The notes beneath the pieces are model-generated. The model made no database searches, was not told the origin of the DNA, and saw nothing but the letters and a program-made list of their open reading frames with translations. A program made the position numbers and the translations under genes. Source: Bacteroidetes bacterium UBA1312 (GTDB taxonomy: Bacteria > Bacteroidota > Bacteroidia > Chitinophagales > Chitinophagaceae). Taken from it: a stretch of DNA of 64,000 nt. Below, piece after piece: positions 61,599 through 64,000 of this stretch. The stretch spans positions 62,538-126,537 of the forward strand of contig DBTQ01000032.1 in the NCBI GenBank assembly GCA_002307135.1. Reading direction: 5' to 3'. Every line of letters starts with the position of its first letter. Within the stretch, counting starts at the first letter, position 1.

Positions 61599-62732
61599 TT
61601 ATAAATTACCTCTTTTGGCTTGCTCGCGTTCAAGGCTTTCAAACAATGCTTTGAAATTGCCTGCACCAAAGCTTTGTGCACCTTTACGTTGGATGATCTC
61701 AAAAAATAGAGTTGGTCGATCCTCTACAGGTTTTGTGAATATCTGTAATAAATAACCTTCTTCATCACAATCGACTAGAATGCCCAATTCTTGTAACGGA
61801 GCGATTGATTCGTCAATCTTACCAACGCGTTCGGGCATCATTTCGTAATAGGTTTCAGGAGGAGCACTTAAAAATTCGACTCCATTTGCTTTTAATTGGC
61901 GTACTGTTTTTACAATGTCGGCAGTAGCTACAGCAATGTGCTGCACTCCTTCGCCTTCATAAAAATCGAGATACTCTTCTATTTGTGATTTCTTTTTCCC
62001 TTCGGCAGGTTCGTTAATAGGGAATTTCGAATAGCCATTGCCATTGCTCATTACCTTACTCATTAACGCAGAGTATTCTGTGTTGATTTGTTTGTCATCG
62101 AACGATAAGATATTTACAAAGCCCATTACCTCTTCATACCATTTTACAGTTGGTAACATTCTGTTCCAACCTACATTGCCCACACAATGATCTACATATA
62201 ACAATCCTGCATCGCTTGGATTGTATTCACTTTTCATGGGCTCGTAACCTGGCATAAAAGCTCCATTATAATTTTTACGTTCGATAAACATGTGTACTGT
62301 TTCTCCGTAAGTATAGATTCCCGACATACGCACTTCTCCATGAGCATCGCTAATCGTTACAGGTTCGGCATAAGGCTTGCCACCACGTTTAGTTGTTTCT
62401 TCAAAGGCATTATAAGCGTCGTCCACCCAAAGCGCCAATATTTTTACGCCATCACCATGTTTCTTCACATGCTCTGCAATAGGGCTATCAGACTTAAGTG
62501 CAGTTGTCAATACAATACGTATTTTACCTTGTTGCAAAACATAAGATGAACGGTCGCGTACACCTGTTTCGGGGCCGGCATACGCCAATGTTTGAAATCC
62601 AAACGCGGTTTTGTAAAAATGGGCCGCTTGCTTTGCATTGCCCACATAAAATTCAATATAATCAGTGCCATTAATAGGCAAGAAATCTGGTGCTTTTGCA
62701 ATTTTTTCTGCAAATGTGAGTGTTTGAGACAT
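61599..62732 (-). CDS. hppD: 4-Hydroxyphenylpyruvate dioxygenase
   Basis: A 377-residue non-haem iron dioxygenase (EC 1.13.11.27) converting 4-hydroxyphenylpyruvate to homogentisate in tyrosine breakdown. The iron ligands are in YVDHCVGNV (His), VQHIAVATADI (His) and LFFEIIQRKGAQSFG (Glu). The frame extends to 62768 but ATG 62732 (MSQTLTFAEK) fits the family. A TAAATTGG box lies about 25 bases upstream. The 360-base gap to the transporter gene has no other supported feature. Confidence 0.96.
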   Translation of the reverse strand: MSQTLTFAEKIAKAPDFLPINGTDYIEFYVGNAKQAAHFYKTAFGFQTLAYAGPETGVRDRSSYVLQQGKIRIVLTTALKSDSPIAEHVKKHGDGVKILALWVDDAYNAFEETTKRGGKPYAEPVTISDAHGEVRMSGIYTYGETVHMFIERKNYNGAFMPGYEPMKSEYNPSDAGLLYVDHCVGNVGWNRMLPTVKWYEEVMGFVNILSFDDKQINTEYSALMSKVMSNGNGYSKFPINEPAEGKKKSQIEEYLDFYEGEGVQHIAVATADIVKTVRQLKANGVEFLSAPPETYYEMMPERVGKIDESIAPLQELGILVDCDEEGYLLQIFTKPVEDRPTLFFEIIQRKGAQSFGAGNFKALFESLEREQAKRGNL

Positions 62733-63093
62733 TTTATTATTTTTGAAATTGACCCAATTTAGTGACATGTATCACAATGGTCGAAAAGATTAAAAAATGG
62801 ATTTGGATTAGGGCAACATTAACGCTTAATGTTTAGATGATAGATTTGGCCTGACTCCATGCTGCCATCGCCAGCATTCGAAGTAGGTTTCTTTTTGAAT
62901 AATATACAGCTTGCATACAACAATGGTTCGTTGTACAAAAGTAAGCATAAGAATGGATAATGGCAATGTATAGTGAAGCGAATTAAACTATAGTTATAGA
63001 ATTCGATTATTTTTTTATAAATAAAAATGCACCGAATTTGTGCGCGGTCCTTGCAATCCAACACTTACTTTTACAATTTTCAATTATTTGCTC

Positions 63094-63870
63094 ATGAGTC
63101 AAATTATTCTTAAAGATAAACCCACTAAGCTTTTTGTATTTATGGCTGCATTTTTTGTTGCCAATGCACTTATTGCAGAATGTATTGGCGGTAAATTGTT
63201 TTCGCTCGAAAAATTACTACATATAAGTATTCATCCCTTTTCGTTATTAGGCCAAGACGGACTAACCTATACACTCACTTGTGGTGTTTTGCTTTGGCCT
63301 ATTGAATTTATTATGACCGATATTGTCAATGAATATTATGGACCCAAAGCCGTTAGACGTATTAGCTATATCGCCGTTGGTTTGATTAGCTATGCGTTCC
63401 TGATGTTCTATATGGCTATTAAAGTTCCGGCTGATACTTCTTTTTGGACAGGTAGTATGAAAACTGAAGGGGTACCTGATATGCAAACTGCTTTTAGCAG
63501 TGTATTGGGTCAGGGTATGTGGATAATAGTTGGTAGTTTGGTTGCGTTTTTGATTAGCCAGTTTGTGGATGTTTGGATATTTCATAAAATCAAAAAAGTA
63601 ACGGGCGAAAAGAAAGTTTGGTTGCGCTCTACCGGCTCTACTATCGTATCCCAATTAATTGATAGTTATGTGGTATTGTTTATTGCGTTTAGTATTGGAA
63701 AAGGTTGGTCATATCAACGTGTACTGGCTATTGGTTTAGTCAATTATTCTTACAAAGCATTAATGGCAATAGTATTGACTCCCGTTATTTATTTTATTGA
63801 AGGAATGATCGAAAGATTTTTAGGTAAAGAAACCGTAGCCAGAATGAAAAAAGAAGCGATGGGATTATAA
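63094..63870 (+). CDS. Queuosine precursor transporter, YhhQ family
   Basis: A 258-residue inner-membrane protein with about six to seven helices. VFMAAFFVANALIAECIGGK, the EFIMTDIVNEYYGPKAVRR signature, a Gln/Asp-rich helix (FLISQFVDVWIFHKIK) and STIVSQLIDSYVVLF are typical of the YhhQ/VUT_1 family that imports preQ1 or preQ0 for queuosine in tRNA. ATG 63094 is chosen; the longer frame from 63040 adds an unlikely N-terminus. I looked for a preQ1 riboswitch upstream and saw none. Confidence 0.93.
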   Translation: MSQIILKDKPTKLFVFMAAFFVANALIAECIGGKLFSLEKLLHISIHPFSLLGQDGLTYTLTCGVLLWPIEFIMTDIVNEYYGPKAVRRISYIAVGLISYAFLMFYMAIKVPADTSFWTGSMKTEGVPDMQTAFSSVLGQGMWIIVGSLVAFLISQFVDVWIFHKIKKVTGEKKVWLRSTGSTIVSQLIDSYVVLFIAFSIGKGWSYQRVLAIGLVNYSYKALMAIVLTPVIYFIEGMIERFLGKETVARMKKEAMGL

Positions 63871-63913
63871 ATGAAACTTGATCAGCGCGACTAAAAGGGT
63901 CGTTTTATTTCAT

Positions 63914-63959
63914 ATACCCCAAACGGGGCGAGCTATATAGCTCGCCCCGTTTGGGGTAT
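63914..63959. terminator. Perfect 46-bp palindrome, probable terminator
   Basis: Two exact 23-base arms meet without a spacer (63914-63936/63937-63959). The GC-rich stem of CCCC and GGGG blocks is flanked by ATTTCAT and TTTTAGG. Likely a strong bidirectional terminator after the transporter gene. Confidence 0.65.
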
Positions 63960-64000
63960 TTTAGGTATATTTATCTGCTCCTATTTATCAGCAGATTTGT

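Noticed and set aside
62819..63064. An 81-residue minus-strand frame between HPPD and the transporter gene
   Set aside because: It starts with GTG, has a biased Tyr/Cys/Ile-rich sequence without domain features, and overlaps the likely promoter region of the transporter gene.
63001..63093. Possible preQ1 riboswitch ahead of the queuosine transporter
   Set aside because: No preQ1-type stem with the A-rich tail could be found in the leader.

Overview
The window reads as ordinary chromosome from a member of the Bacteroidota, most likely a Chitinophagales/Sphingobacteriia-type bacterium. The evidence is consistent: type IX secretion cargo with C-terminal sorting domains (40143-42365, 50175-51554), the GWxTD, WbqC, BatA, DUF4290 and DUF4199 families, two bacillithiol-associated genes (YtxJ and YfiT), lipoprotein-rich annotation, AT-rich intergenic DNA, absence of obvious Shine-Dalgarno sequences, and many copies of the Bacteroidota -7 promoter element TAnnTTTG upstream of genes. 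I saw no rRNA, tRNA, CRISPR array, prophage or recognisable anti-phage cluster.

Layout. 0-5.8 kb: a c-type cytochrome lipoprotein, ornithine aminotransferase, a glutathione peroxidase-like protein, an Ig-like lipoprotein, an ACMSD-type amidohydrolase and an exported barrel-like protein. 5.8-10.7 kb: mutL, a three-gene BON/SH3/DUF937 operon, ytxJ and a fatty-acid desaturase. 10.9-18.6 kb (+): UvrD/PcrA helicase, an alpha/beta hydrolase, a CBS protein, a pentapeptide-repeat protein, kynurenine 3-monooxygenase and overlapping recJ. 18.7-23.1 kb (-): GWxTD protein, dapF, DUF4290 and murA. 23.2-31 kb (+): WbqC, BatA, a dihydroorotase-like pseudoenzyme, DUF4199, a GT2 glycosyltransferase, a lipoprotein and recN. 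31-36.5 kb (-): SirB1-like protein, topA and an exported protein of unknown function. 36.7-42.4 kb (+): tyrS, a seven-haem cytochrome with TPRs, and a PKD/CHU_C protein. 42.4-46.5 kb: YfiT, a small Lys/Ala-rich lipoprotein, fabD, gcvT and pyrH. 46.6-49.2 kb: a complete IS21-family element whose right end lies inside a LytTR response regulator that has lost its 5' half. 50.2-55.9 kb (-): a T9SS cargo protein, clpX with a small companion, a membrane DnaJ protein, an FG-GAP-like protein and a small HMA-like-fold protein. 56-61.4 kb (+): a polytopic GT-C-like membrane protein, a GT2, an M28 peptidase and an ABC permease. 61.6-64 kb: 4-hydroxyphenylpyruvate dioxygenase and a YhhQ queuosine-precursor transporter, then a perfect 46-bp palindrome.

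How the genes work together. Most are housekeeping: DNA repair and topology (mutL, uvrD, recJ, recN, topA), envelope (murA, dapF, fabD, desaturase, T9SS cargo), translation and nucleotides (tyrS, pyrH) and proteolysis (clpX). A catabolic theme is aromatic amino-acid breakdown: kynurenine 3-monooxygenase and ACMSD belong to the tryptophan/kynurenine route, HPPD to tyrosine, with ornithine aminotransferase and glycine cleavage GcvT alongside. These genes are scattered rather than in one operon.

I did not find a convincing undescribed multi-gene system. The best leads are a catalytically dead dihydroorotase kept in a BatA-DUF4199-GT2 operon, a MutL whose nuclease motif has decayed, a MurA with Asp in place of the fosfomycin-target Cys, an IS21 copy sitting at a rearrangement breakpoint, and a set of promoters placed so that transcripts should begin at the start codon.
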